Part shown: positions 32,567 to 41,184 of the stretch, piece after piece | Layout: each line of letters begins with the position of its first letter | Position numbering within the stretch: the first letter of the stretch is position 1 | Assembly: GCF_009707365.1 (NCBI RefSeq) | Contig: NZ_CP046122.1 | Span: forward strand, 4,774,001 to 4,838,000 | Source of the DNA: Microlunatus sp. Gsoil 973 | GTDB taxonomy: Bacteria; Actinomycetota; Actinomycetes; Propionibacteriales; Propionibacteriaceae | Direction of reading: 5' to 3' | DNA: 64,000 nt | The notes under the pieces: model-generated | Databases searched by the model: none | The model's input: the letters and a program-made list of their open reading frames with translations, nothing else | Told to the model about the DNA's origin: nothing | Position numbers and translations under genes: made by a program

Positions 32567-33309
32567 CAAAGGACCGCCCGATGACCGAGCAGCGCAACGA
32601 GTTCACCCAGCCGGACACCCTGGGAAGGGCCGGTAGCGACGCAGGGACGCCGGTCGAACGTCGCCCCGACGACCCGCGCAGCGTGGTCATCGTCGATGAT
32701 CACGCGATGTTCCGCAGCGGTGTACGGCACGAGATCGGCAACCGGTGTCGGGTGCTCGGCGAGGCCGAGGACGTCGATTCGGCAGTGCGGGTGATCCTGC
32801 AGGCCAAGCCGGATGTCGTACTGCTCGACGTCCACCTGCCCGGCGGTGGCGGGGTCGAGGTGTTGAATCGGGTGCATCAGAAGAATCCGGAGCAGAAGTT
32901 CCTGGCATTGTCGGTCTCCGACGCGGCGGAGGACGTGATCGGGGTGATCCGCGGCGGTGCCCGCGGTTACGTCACCAAGTCGATCAGCGGGCCCGAGTTG
33001 ATCGACGCCATCCGCCGGGTCGCGGAGGGCGACGCGGTGTTCTCACCGCGGCTGGCGGGCTTCGTGCTGGACGCATTCTCCGGTGCCATCGACATCGCCA
33101 GTGTCGACGAGGACCTGGATCGACTGTCCCCGCGGGAGCGGGAAGTGATGCGATTGATCGCCCGCGGGTATGCCTACAAAGAGGTGGCCAAGGAATTGTT
33201 CATCTCGATCAAGACGGTGGAGACCCATGTCAGCAGCGTGTTGCGCAAGCTGCAACTCTCCAACCGTCACCAGCTGACCCGGTGGGCGACGGACCGCCGC
33301 CTGGTCTGA
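32563..33309 (+). CDS. LuxR-type response regulator
   Basis: A 248-residue NarL-class response regulator paired with the preceding kinase (ATGA overlap). The receiver domain has SVVIVDDHAMFR, the phosphorylated aspartate in VVLLDVHLPGGG, and the switch lysine in GYVTKSI. The C-terminal HTH is LSPREREVMRLIARGYAYKE then VAKELFISIKTVETHVSSVLRKL. There is a 35-residue unstructured extension before the receiver; starting at ATG 32581 would shorten it. Targets are probably the divergent PspC genes, as in Lia/Psp-type systems; this is inference. Confidence 0.93.
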   Translation: MTKDRPMTEQRNEFTQPDTLGRAGSDAGTPVERRPDDPRSVVIVDDHAMFRSGVRHEIGNRCRVLGEAEDVDSAVRVILQAKPDVVLLDVHLPGGGGVEVLNRVHQKNPEQKFLALSVSDAAEDVIGVIRGGARGYVTKSISGPELIDAIRRVAEGDAVFSPRLAGFVLDAFSGAIDIASVDEDLDRLSPREREVMRLIARGYAYKEVAKELFISIKTVETHVSSVLRKLQLSNRHQLTRWATDRRLV

Positions 33310-33334
33310 GTCTCGAGGAGAAGAGGGGCATCAC

Positions 33335-33601
33335 ATGACCATCATCGGAACCATCATCGCCGGACTCGTCGTCGGCATCCTCGCCCGCGTCGTGCTACCC
33401 GGCAAGCAGGCATACGGATGGATCGTCACCATCCTGCTCGGCATCGGCGGTGCCTTGATCGGGTACTGGCTCGCCTCAATGATGGGCGTCGCCGAGACCG
33501 GGGGGATCGACTGGATCCGCTGGATCCTCAGCGTCGCCGTTGCCGCCGTGTTGAGCGTGATCTTCAGCGCCATCACCAAGCGGCGGAAGGAGGTCCTCTG
33601 A
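33335..33601 (+). CDS. GlsB/YeaQ/YmgE family stress membrane protein
   Basis: An 88-residue membrane protein with three hydrophobic helices and the glycine-rich motifs of the transglycosylase-associated (YeaQ/GlsB) family: IIAGLVVGILARVVLPGKQ and LGIGGALIGYWLA. GAGGAGAAGAGG lies about 10 bases before the ATG. It follows the PspC-kinase regulator pair by 25 bases and may be part of the same stress operon. GlsB-type proteins anchor stress proteins in the membrane in Firmicutes; no such role is proven here. Confidence 0.88.
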   Translation: MTIIGTIIAGLVVGILARVVLPGKQAYGWIVTILLGIGGALIGYWLASMMGVAETGGIDWIRWILSVAVAAVLSVIFSAITKRRKEVL

Positions 33602-33686
33602 CCCCCGCCCCACGGCCAGGTCCCGCCCGCCGACCGGCTCGTCGCGCCTGCGACCCGAGCCGGTCGGGGGCTGCTAGTTTGCCCAC

Positions 33687-34046
33687 ATGGAGCTGGCCGA
33701 CGAGATCGTCCTGCTACTGCACCTGATCGGCTTCGCCGCCCTCTTCGGCGGCATTCTCGTCCAGATCAGGGTGCGGGAGCCGGAGGTCAATGCGGCCATG
33801 CTGCACGGCTCGTACACGATGCTGGTCACCGGCCTGGCACTGGCCGTTCTCGCCTGGACCGGCGGCGGTCCCGGGAACGACGACCAGGTCAACGTCGCCA
33901 AGCTGGTGACCAAGCTCGTGATCGCGGCGATCATCGCCTTCCTGGTGATCATCAACCGCCGGTTCACGTCCATCCCGAGGGGATTGTGGTCGCTGCTCGG
34001 TCTGCTCACCCTGGGTAACGCCGTCCTGGCCGTCCTCTGGCAGTAA
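33687..34046 (+). CDS. Small integral membrane protein, four helices
   Basis: A 119-residue hydrophobic protein with four likely membrane helices (LLLHLIGFAALFGGILV, YTMLVTGLALAVLAWTG, LVIAAIIAFLVIINR, LLGLLTLGNAVLAVLW). No enzymatic motif is present. TAGTTT (33675-33680) ends six bases before ATG 33687, so the transcript is probably leaderless. The Rrf2 regulator starts 12 bases after its stop, so they may share a transcript. Function unknown. Confidence 0.72.
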   Translation: MELADEIVLLLHLIGFAALFGGILVQIRVREPEVNAAMLHGSYTMLVTGLALAVLAWTGGGPGNDDQVNVAKLVTKLVIAAIIAFLVIINRRFTSIPRGLWSLLGLLTLGNAVLAVLWQ

Positions 34047-34058
34047 TCTTCATTCCCT

Positions 34059-34505
34059 ATGAGACTTTCAGCGCGCGTGGACTACGCCCTCCGGGCCGCC
34101 GCCGAGCTGGCCGCGGCGGGTGGGCCTCGCACGCTGGACCAGCTCGCCGCCGCCCAACAGATTCCTGCCAAGTATCTGGAGAGCATTCTGGGCGAGATGC
34201 GCCGGGGCGGCATCCTGCGCAGCCAGCGAGGGCCGGAGGGCGGCTACCGCCTCGGCCGGCCCGCGGAGCAGATCAGCATCGCCGACATCATCCGAGTGCT
34301 GGACGGCGAACTCGCCAACGTCCGCGGCAGCCGGCCGGAGAACCTCGAATACACCGGTGCGGCAGTGCCGCTGCAACAGGTCTGGATCGCACTCAGAGCG
34401 AGTGAGCGGTCGATCCTGGAACAGGTCACCCTCGCCAACATCGCCAGCGCCACCATGCCGCAGACGATCGCAGACCTGATCGCCTCGCCCGCCGCCTGGT
34501 CCTAG
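34059..34505 (+). CDS. Rrf2-family regulator without cysteines
   Basis: A 148-residue winged-helix regulator: MRLSARVDYALRAAAELAA, then QIPAKYLESILGEMRRGGIL and SQRGPEGGYRLGRPAEQISI are standard Rrf2 motifs. It contains no cysteine, so it cannot hold the Fe-S cluster of IscR, NsrR or RsrR; it belongs to the CymR-like side of the family, which controls sulfur metabolism through protein partners or ligands. TAATCT (34044-34049), formed partly by the previous stop codon, lies 9 bases before the ATG. The TauE/SafE exporter follows after a 117-base spacer holding a dyad. Confidence 0.9.
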   Translation: MRLSARVDYALRAAAELAAAGGPRTLDQLAAAQQIPAKYLESILGEMRRGGILRSQRGPEGGYRLGRPAEQISIADIIRVLDGELANVRGSRPENLEYTGAAVPLQQVWIALRASERSILEQVTLANIASATMPQTIADLIASPAAWS

Positions 34506-34549
34506 AGGGTGCTCGTCAACAGACCGATCGCCATGGCGTTTCCACTTTC

Positions 34550-34566
34550 CCTACTCTATATGTAGG
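34550..34566. promoter_or_regulatory. Dyad, candidate Rrf2 operator
   Basis: CCTAC (34550-34554) and GTAGG (34562-34566) flank TCTATAT, upstream of the TauE/SafE gene. The AT-rich centre and the overlapping TAGGAT and TAGGTT boxes (34564-34572) are unusual in this GC-rich context and look like a promoter with an operator on it. Confidence 0.5.
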
Positions 34567-34622
34567 ATAGGTTGGGTCTGCAGGGATAGTTCCCTTCGAG
34601 AAGCAACGGAAGGCGGATCCAG

Positions 34623-35528
34623 ATGCGCAAGCTCGTCGTGGTCGGCATCGTCGGACTGCTGGCCCAACTGGTCGACGGCGCACTGGGAATGGGCTACGGC
34701 GTGACGTCGACGAGTCTGTTGGTCGGCCTGGCCGCGCTGTCCCCGGCAGCGGCCTCGGCATCGGTGCACCTGTCCGAGATGGCCACCAACATCGCATCGG
34801 GTGTCGCGCACTGGCGGCTGAAGAACGTCGACTGGAAGGTCGTCGCCCGGATCGCCCTGCCGGGCGCGATCGGCGCGTTCCTCGGCGCCACCGTGCTCTC
34901 CCGGCTGTCGACGCAAGGAGCTGCGCCGCTGATGTCGGGCATCCTGCTGGCGCTGGGCATCTACCTCTTCATCCGGTTCCTGATCGGTATCAAGCCACGG
35001 CTGGCCGGCCGCCCGACGCTGCGCCTGCTGGCCCCGCTCGGGCTGTTCGCCGGATTCATCGACGCCACCGGAGGGGGCGGCTGGGGACCGGTCGCGACTC
35101 CTGCGCTGCTGACCGACGGCCGGATGCCGCCACGCAAGGTGATCGGTTCGATCGACACCGCCGAATTCTGCGTCAGCGCGGCCGCAAGCATCGGCTTCGT
35201 CGTTGCGCTGGGATCCCAGGGGATCCACTGGGGCCTGGCACTCGCGTTGCTGGTCGGCGGTGTGATCGCAGCGCCGATCGCCGCCTACCTGGTGCGCATC
35301 GCTCCGGCCCACCTGCTGGGCATCGCGGTCGCCGGGCTGATCCTGCTGACGAACACCCGGACCATCCTGAAGACGGCCGACTCGCCGGCGGACCTCAGCT
35401 GGACGCTGTATGCGGTGATCTTCGCCGCGACCGTCCTCGGGTTGGTCTTCGTCGCCCTCCGCCACCGGAACCGGAGGACCGCCGAGGTCACAGCAACGGC
35501 CGGAACGGCGTCAGCACACTCTCGCTGA
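34623..35528 (+). CDS. TauE/SafE (TSUP) family sulfite/sulfoacetate-type exporter
   Basis: A 301-residue membrane protein with about eight helices. Two related halves carry the TSUP signatures LVDGALGMGYGVTSTSLLVG with AASASVHLSE, and LFAGFIDATGGGGWGPVATP with KVIGSIDTAEF. Family members move sulfite, sulfoacetate or other organosulfur anions. GGAAGG lies about 9 bases before the ATG at 34623. The gene follows an Rrf2 regulator, so it is probably under its control. Its last 41 bases overlap the end of the convergent phospholipase D gene. Confidence 0.92.
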   Translation: MRKLVVVGIVGLLAQLVDGALGMGYGVTSTSLLVGLAALSPAAASASVHLSEMATNIASGVAHWRLKNVDWKVVARIALPGAIGAFLGATVLSRLSTQGAAPLMSGILLALGIYLFIRFLIGIKPRLAGRPTLRLLAPLGLFAGFIDATGGGGWGPVATPALLTDGRMPPRKVIGSIDTAEFCVSAAASIGFVVALGSQGIHWGLALALLVGGVIAAPIAAYLVRIAPAHLLGIAVAGLILLTNTRTILKTADSPADLSWTLYAVIFAATVLGLVFVALRHRNRRTAEVTATAGTASAHSR

Positions 35529-36726
35529 ACTTCACCATCACCGGGCGGCTGTGCCACTCGTCCAGGGTGAGTTCACGACAATTGCCGGAGTCGACGTCGA
35601 AGATCTCCTCCAGTTGCCGGGCGACGGCATCGGAGAACACCTCGATGTTGATCTCGTAGTTGCCGGCCAACGACAGCCGATCGATGTTGGCTGTACCGAT
35701 CGTCGACCAGTGTCCGTCGATCGAGGCGGTCTTGGCGTGCACCATCGCACCCTGGTACAGGAACAGCCGTACACCGCCGCGGAGCAGTTGGGTGTAGAAG
35801 CCGCGGGACAGCCAGTCCGCGACAATGTGGTTGGACTCCTCAGGGACGATGATCCGCACGTCGACGCCCCGGTCAGCGGCCTGGGTCAGGGCGCGCACCA
35901 TGTCGTCGTCGGGGATCAGATAGGCGTGGGTCAGGTAGATATGGTCACTGGCCCGGTCGATCGCCTCCAGGTACATGCCGCGGATCGGGAACACCAGGTT
36001 GCGCGGCACGTTCCGGTAGAGCCGGATGTTGGGCTGCCAGACCAGCCCACCGGTGTCCGGCAACGTCGGTAGCCGGCGGCGCGGGAACAGGTTCCAGTAG
36101 TCGATGAAGGCGTTCTGCATGTCCCAGACGATGTCGCCGGTCAGCCTCGCGTGCGTGTCACGCCAGTTGGTGGCGTACAGCGACCCGATGTTGTAGCCGC
36201 CGATGAAGGCGACATCGCTGTCGACGACCACCAACTTGCGGTGGTTGCGTCCCAGCCGCCTGGGCAACGGGAGTGTCCGACCGGCGACCCGGTGCGGCTT
36301 GACCTTGATGTTGGGGTGTCCCGGGAAGCGGAAGAACGACCGCGGTACGACGAGGTTGGCGAACTCGTCATAGACGATGTAGACCCGTACGCCCCGGTCG
36401 GCGGCCGCGATCAGCTCGTCCTTGAACCGTTGACCGACCTCGTCGCCCTTCCAGATGAATGTCTCGAAGAAGATCTGCTTCTTGGCCTGCCGGATCGCGC
36501 CGAGCATGTCGGCGTACAGGTCCTCACCGTAGGTGTAGACGGTGACTTCCGAGCCGCCGGCGGTGACCGACCGCGGCGGCACGCGGGGGAAGACCACCGG
36601 CCCGCGCTTCTTCTTGCGGCGGTGGTCGACGACCGCCAGCGAGGCCAGGGTCACCGCCTGCGCGGCGACGGCCGCGAGCGCCGTACGACGCAGGATCTTT
36701 CGCATCGGTACCCGGCGCAGCCACAT
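35488..36726 (-). CDS. Phospholipase D-type cardiolipin synthase
   Basis: A 412-residue PLD-superfamily protein with two HKD motifs: NHRKLVVVDSDVAFIGGYN and MVHAKTASIDGHWSTIGTANID. Two-motif proteins with a short N-terminal membrane anchor (RRTALAAVAAQAVTLASLAVV, near residues 13-33) usually make cardiolipin from two phosphatidylglycerols or act as phospholipases. A minus-strand TACGCT (36739-36734) ends 7 bases before ATG 36726, so it is likely leaderless. Divergent from pcrA and tail-to-tail overlapping with the TauE/SafE gene by 41 bases. Confidence 0.9.
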   Translation of the reverse strand: MWLRRVPMRKILRRTALAAVAAQAVTLASLAVVDHRRKKKRGPVVFPRVPPRSVTAGGSEVTVYTYGEDLYADMLGAIRQAKKQIFFETFIWKGDEVGQRFKDELIAAADRGVRVYIVYDEFANLVVPRSFFRFPGHPNIKVKPHRVAGRTLPLPRRLGRNHRKLVVVDSDVAFIGGYNIGSLYATNWRDTHARLTGDIVWDMQNAFIDYWNLFPRRRLPTLPDTGGLVWQPNIRLYRNVPRNLVFPIRGMYLEAIDRASDHIYLTHAYLIPDDDMVRALTQAADRGVDVRIIVPEESNHIVADWLSRGFYTQLLRGGVRLFLYQGAMVHAKTASIDGHWSTIGTANIDRLSLAGNYEINIEVFSDAVARQLEEIFDVDSGNCRELTLDEWHSRPVMVKFSESVLTPFRPLL

Positions 36727-36809
36727 GGCGACAAGCGTAGCCGCCGCAGAAGACCGCTCCGCCGGTCGGCGACGCGGCTGTCCGCCACCACTACTAGGCT
36801 GGTCCGGTC

Positions 36810-39467
36810 ATGGCCACAGCATCATCCTCCGCCGGTAATCCGAGCGACACCGCGCGCCCGACGCCGCAGGAGGATGCGCTGTTCCCCGAGGCCGATCGGG
36901 CGCGCCGGCGCAAGGACCGCAAGCGCACCAAGGACCTGCTCGACGGGCTGAATCCGCAGCAGCGCCAGGCGGTCACCCACGAGGGCGGCCCGGTCCTGGT
37001 CGTCGCCGGCGCGGGTTCTGGCAAGACCCGCGTGCTGACCCGCCGGATCGCCTATCTGGTGGGGGAGCGCAATGTGCATCCCGGCTCCATCCTGGCGATC
37101 ACCTTCACCAACAAGGCCGCGGCCGAGATGCGCGAGCGGGTTGTGGAACAGGTCGGCAACCGGGCGAAGTTGATGTGGGTCTCCACCTTCCACTCCGCGT
37201 GCGTCAGGATCCTGCGTTCCGAGATCGGCCGCTTCGGGATGTCCCGTACCTTCTCGATCTACGACGACACCGACGCCAAGCGGCTGATGCAGTTGGTCTG
37301 TCGTGATCTTTCCCTCGATCCCAAGCGCTTCCCGCCCCGTGCGGTGCTGAACTGGGTGTCCAACCTGAAGAACGAACTGGTCGACACCGAGTCGGCCGGT
37401 GATCGGGTGAACACCGCTCTGGAAGAGGGCTATCTGGAGGCGTACAAGGAGTACCAGCAGCGGCTGACCGCGGCCAACGCGCTGGACTTCGACGATCTGA
37501 TCATGACCACCGTGCACCTGATGCAGGCGTTTCCCGAGGTGCGGGAGCAGTATCGTCGGCGGTTCCGGCATGTGCTGGTCGACGAGTACCAGGACACCAA
37601 CGTCGCCCAGTACGCGCTGATCCAGCAGTTGTGCGGGGAGATCGCCGACCCGGACGACGATGCGCCGGTGGCAGCACCGGCGGAGCTGATGGTGGTCGGT
37701 GACTCCGACCAGTCGATCTATGCCTTCCGCGGCGCAACGATCCGCAACATCCTCGACTTCGAGACCGACTTCCCCGGCGCCGAAACGATCTTGCTCGAGC
37801 AGAACTACCGGTCGACCCAGAACATCCTGGACGCCGCCAATGCGGTGATCAGCAACAACCAGGGCCGGACCGAGAAGCGATTGTGGTCCGATGCCGGCAA
37901 GGGCGAGCAGCTGGTCGGGTACGTCGCCGACACCGAGCACGACGAGGCGCAGTTCGTGGCCGGCGAGATCGACGAGCTGACCGACCAGGGCAAGATCAAA
38001 TACAGCGATGTCGCGGTGTTCTACCGGACCAACGCCCAATCCCGGGCCTTCGAGGAAGTCTTCGTCCGTGTCGGGTTGCCGTACAAGGTGGTCGGCGGCG
38101 TGCGGTTCTACGAACGGCGGGAGATCCGCGATGCGATCGGCTATCTGCGGGCGATCGCCAACCGGACCGACGACGTGTCACTGCGCCGCATCCTGAACGT
38201 GCCGAAGCGCGGTATCGGTGACCGCGCCGAGGCAGCGGTCGAGGCATACGCGGCCGAACAGCAGATCAGCTTCGGCGACGCGCTTCGCCGGGTCGATCAG
38301 ATTCCGGGGATCGCCGCTCGGTCGGCCAAGCAGATCGCCGCGTTCACGGCCTTCATGGACAAGTGCGAGCGGATGGTCGCCGACGGTGCGCCTGCCGACC
38401 GGGTGCTCACCACGGTGCTGCAGGATTCCGGGTACCTGACCGAGTTGCACGAGTCGAGCGATCCGCAGGACGAGACGCGGATGGAGAACCTGGTCGAACT
38501 GGTTGCGGTGGCCCGGGAGTTCGTGACAACAGGGGCAGCGCCGCTCGGCGGCACCCCGGGCGCGGGACTCGAGGCGCTGAGCACCGATCCGACGATCGCG
38601 TACGGCTATCAGCTGCCGGCCCCCGAACCGGTGAAGACCCCGGACGCCGCTCCGGAGGACAGCCTGTTCGCCGAGGGCCTGTTCGCCGTCGACGAGCCGG
38701 AGACGGCGCCGTCGATCCTCGAAGAGGTGACGGTCGGGCCGGAGGCCGACCAGCTGACCGGCACCGAATTCGAACTCGGCGCCGGCGCACCGGAGCCCGA
38801 CGTCTCGCTTGGGGCCTTTCTGGAGCGCGTCGCGCTGGTTGCCGATGCCGACCAGATCCCCGATGCGCCGGGCGGCGAGAGTACGGGAATGGTCACCCTG
38901 ATGACCCTGCACACCGCCAAGGGACTCGAGTTCGACACGGTCTTCCTCGGCGGGATGGAGGACGGGATCTTCCCGCACCAGCGGGCACTGGGCGACCGGA
39001 CCGAGCAGGAGGAGGAGCGGCGGCTTGCCTATGTCGGTCTGACCCGCGCCCGCAAGCGGCTCTACCTGACCCGGGCAGTGGTCCGGTCGGCCTGGGGTGC
39101 GCCGCAGCACAATCCGCCCAGCAGGTTCCTGGCCGAGATCCCCGACGAGCTGATCGACTGGCGCCGTACCGAGGGAGCGGTGACCAGCTGGCGCTCCTCC
39201 TCGGCCACCTCCCGATGGGAGCGGGAACGCGCCAAGGACGAGGCGACGGCGCGCTGGCGCAACACGATCGGCTTCGGCAGCCCGCTGCCGAAGAAGAAGG
39301 AGATTCCCAGCCTGGCGCCGGGCGACCGGGTGCTGCACTCGGTCTTCGGCATGGGCAGCGTGGTGGCCACCTCGGGTGCCGGTGAGAACGCCAAGGCCGA
39401 CGTGGACTTCGGGTCCGCCGGCATCAAACGCCTCAGCCTGAAGCACGCGCCCCTGGAGAAGCTCTGA
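36810..39467 (+). CDS. pcrA: ATP-dependent DNA helicase PcrA/UvrD
   Basis: An SF1A 3'-5' helicase acting in nucleotide excision repair and replication restart. It has the Q motif LNPQQRQAV, Walker A GAGSGKT (67-73), DEYQDT (258-263), VVGDSDQSIYAFRGA, QNYRST, VTLMTLHTAKGLEFDTVF and YVGLTRARKRLYLT. A C-terminal Tudor-like RNA-polymerase-binding fold is suggested by GDRVLHSVFGMGSVVA. At 885 residues it is longer than usual: an extra acidic, proline-rich stretch occupies about residues 572-667. TAGGCT (36795-36800) lies 9 bases before the ATG, again leaderless-like. Confidence 0.96.
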   Translation: MATASSSAGNPSDTARPTPQEDALFPEADRARRRKDRKRTKDLLDGLNPQQRQAVTHEGGPVLVVAGAGSGKTRVLTRRIAYLVGERNVHPGSILAITFTNKAAAEMRERVVEQVGNRAKLMWVSTFHSACVRILRSEIGRFGMSRTFSIYDDTDAKRLMQLVCRDLSLDPKRFPPRAVLNWVSNLKNELVDTESAGDRVNTALEEGYLEAYKEYQQRLTAANALDFDDLIMTTVHLMQAFPEVREQYRRRFRHVLVDEYQDTNVAQYALIQQLCGEIADPDDDAPVAAPAELMVVGDSDQSIYAFRGATIRNILDFETDFPGAETILLEQNYRSTQNILDAANAVISNNQGRTEKRLWSDAGKGEQLVGYVADTEHDEAQFVAGEIDELTDQGKIKYSDVAVFYRTNAQSRAFEEVFVRVGLPYKVVGGVRFYERREIRDAIGYLRAIANRTDDVSLRRILNVPKRGIGDRAEAAVEAYAAEQQISFGDALRRVDQIPGIAARSAKQIAAFTAFMDKCERMVADGAPADRVLTTVLQDSGYLTELHESSDPQDETRMENLVELVAVAREFVTTGAAPLGGTPGAGLEALSTDPTIAYGYQLPAPEPVKTPDAAPEDSLFAEGLFAVDEPETAPSILEEVTVGPEADQLTGTEFELGAGAPEPDVSLGAFLERVALVADADQIPDAPGGESTGMVTLMTLHTAKGLEFDTVFLGGMEDGIFPHQRALGDRTEQEEERRLAYVGLTRARKRLYLTRAVVRSAWGAPQHNPPSRFLAEIPDELIDWRRTEGAVTSWRSSSATSRWERERAKDEATARWRNTIGFGSPLPKKKEIPSLAPGDRVLHSVFGMGSVVATSGAGENAKADVDFGSAGIKRLSLKHAPLEKL

Positions 39468-39476
39468 CCTGATCGG

Positions 39477-39992
39477 TCAGACCTCGAACACCGACCAGCA
39501 GATGGCGTTGCGCCGCCGCTGGTCCTCCAGCACCAGCTCGCGGATGGGGTCGGCCAGCTGGTCGCGCTGCCACCGGCACTCCCGACGGCCGGCGGCTTCC
39601 CCGTCACCATCGGCTGCCGCGGCCCGTACCGCCTTGATCGCGTACGCCGCTGCCCCCAGGTCATGTTCGGCGACGTGGGCGACGACCGCGGCCTGACCGG
39701 CCGCGTAGGCGGCGAAACGCGGCGCGCCGACCAGATCTCGCGCCGCGCCCATCGCGTGACCGCCGGCCGCGCGAGTATCCATCATCCCGAGTTCGCCGCG
39801 CACCCAGGCACGGGCCGCCTCGATGGCGTGACGCGGGCGGGTGTCGTCAGGTCGTACCGCCTCGAAGAACCCAAGGACATGCTCGGCGCAGGTCGCCGCC
39901 CACAGGGCCAGGAGATGATGATCGGAATCGGTGAGCGTACCGCCGCGGCGGATCGTGATCAGTCGAGGATCCCTCTCCTTGGACAGGATCAT
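39477..39992 (-). CDS. Imm-5-like putative immunity protein
   Basis: A 171-residue alanine-rich helical protein. The stretches DHHLLALWAATCAEHVLGFFE, RPRHAIEAARAWVRGEL and AGQAAVVAHVAEHDLGAAAYAIKA match the Imm-5 family found in polymorphic toxin loci. There is no toxin gene next to it: pcrA lies on one side and M23 genes on the other. GGGAGG lies 8 bases before ATG 39992. It might protect against a neighbour's toxin or have a housekeeping role; the sequence does not decide. Confidence 0.75.
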   Translation of the reverse strand: MILSKERDPRLITIRRGGTLTDSDHHLLALWAATCAEHVLGFFEAVRPDDTRPRHAIEAARAWVRGELGMMDTRAAGGHAMGAARDLVGAPRFAAYAAGQAAVVAHVAEHDLGAAAYAIKAVRAAAADGDGEAAGRRECRWQRDQLADPIRELVLEDQRRRNAICWSVFEV

Positions 39993-40043
39993 GATTCGAT
40001 CCTCCCGCGGCCGGGTACCACCGGCCCGATGCAGGTGACCAGA

Positions 40044-41111
40044 TCAGATGTGCAGCCCGTGCGCGACGAACCACGGCGCAGGGTTGACCGCCGAGTAGAC
40101 GTCACCCGGGGTGACGCCGGCGGGGTAGAGCTCCACGTGCGTGTGCGGGCCGAAGGCACGACCGGTCATGCCGACGTGCCCGATCAGCTGCCCACCGCTG
40201 ACCTGCTGTCCGCTGCTCACCGCAACCGACGACATGTGAGCGAAGAGCATCTGCTCGCCGTTGGCGAACTTGATCACGACGTAGTTGCCGGCCCAACTGC
40301 TGGCCGGGCCGATGCCCGCGTTGGTCACCACGCCGTTCGCGGTGGCGTGGATCGGGGTGCCGATCGGCGCAGCGAAGTCGATACCGGTGTGGTAGCGGGC
40401 CCAGGCCCCGACCTGGCCGAAGGTGGCCGCGATGGTGAACTGGCCGGGGTTGACCGGCAGATGGGCCTGGCCGTCGCCACCGGAGACGGTGTAGTCGCCC
40501 GAAGCCGTGTCGCCGACCGAACCGGCGCGATCGTCCGAGCCGGCAGCGGCAACGCGGGCGAGTTCCCGTCGGCGGGCCTCCTTGCTGAGCTTGCTGGACA
40601 GCTTCTCGGTCTTGTCGGCCGTGGACTTCAGCGCCTTGGCGCGAGCCTGCGCCGCAGCCTCGGTCCTGGCGTCCTGGCCGCCGGTGTCGACGACCTTGGC
40701 GTTGGCCTGGGCGTCCCGGCGGGCGCTCATGTCGACCGTCCCGTCCAGCGGTTCGCCGGACTTCGGGTCGGTCCCGGCCAACGCCTGGCGCTGAGTGGAG
40801 CGGCTGGTGCCGGTGGTGCGCTGCGACGCCGGATGGTCACCGGCGGACTGGCTTACGGAGAATCCTGGTTCGGCGGCGCCGGTTGACTCGTGGGCCCAAC
40901 CGGTGACCGCGACGGCGCCGGCAGCTCCGAGCCCGAGCGCGGAGATCGCCAGAGCGGCGAGCCCGTTCCGGAGCCAACCCCGCTTGTCCTTCTCGATCTC
41001 CTCGATGGCACGACGGGCGCGCGAATGCCGGAAGGCGCCTGATGCCGTCACACCGAGGCTTCTGAAGCCCTTCAGCGACGGGTCGCCCTGGCGGCGCGGT
41101 TGCGATGGCAC
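40044..41111 (-). CDS. M23 peptidoglycan endopeptidase, membrane-anchored
   Basis: A 355-residue cell-wall enzyme. A basic N-terminus precedes one membrane segment (NGLAALAISALGLGAAGAVAVTGW), then a polar, coiled-coil-like stretch rich in Ala, Lys and Arg. The C-terminal LytM domain has the zinc ligands in RYHTGIDFAAPIGTPIHA (HxxxD) and FGPHTHVELYP (HxH). It should cut peptide cross-links outside the cell. I chose GTG 41111 because AAGGAG lies 10 bases upstream; the frame is open further but without homology. A promoter with near-consensus boxes lies at 41185-41213. Confidence 0.9.
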   Translation of the reverse strand: MPSQPRRQGDPSLKGFRSLGVTASGAFRHSRARRAIEEIEKDKRGWLRNGLAALAISALGLGAAGAVAVTGWAHESTGAAEPGFSVSQSAGDHPASQRTTGTSRSTQRQALAGTDPKSGEPLDGTVDMSARRDAQANAKVVDTGGQDARTEAAAQARAKALKSTADKTEKLSSKLSKEARRRELARVAAAGSDDRAGSVGDTASGDYTVSGGDGQAHLPVNPGQFTIAATFGQVGAWARYHTGIDFAAPIGTPIHATANGVVTNAGIGPASSWAGNYVVIKFANGEQMLFAHMSSVAVSSGQQVSGGQLIGHVGMTGRAFGPHTHVELYPAGVTPGDVYSAVNPAPWFVAHGLHI

Positions 41112-41184
41112 GCGGGATGTACTCCTTGGTCGTCGATTGCCGGTGGCGCGGTAATGTCCCCTACCGGGCTGCAGGCACCCGAAG

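Noticed and set aside
41112-41180. Possible c-di-AMP (ydaO-type) riboswitch before the M23 gene
   Set aside because: The leader of about 65 bases is too short and lacks the conserved core elements I would expect.
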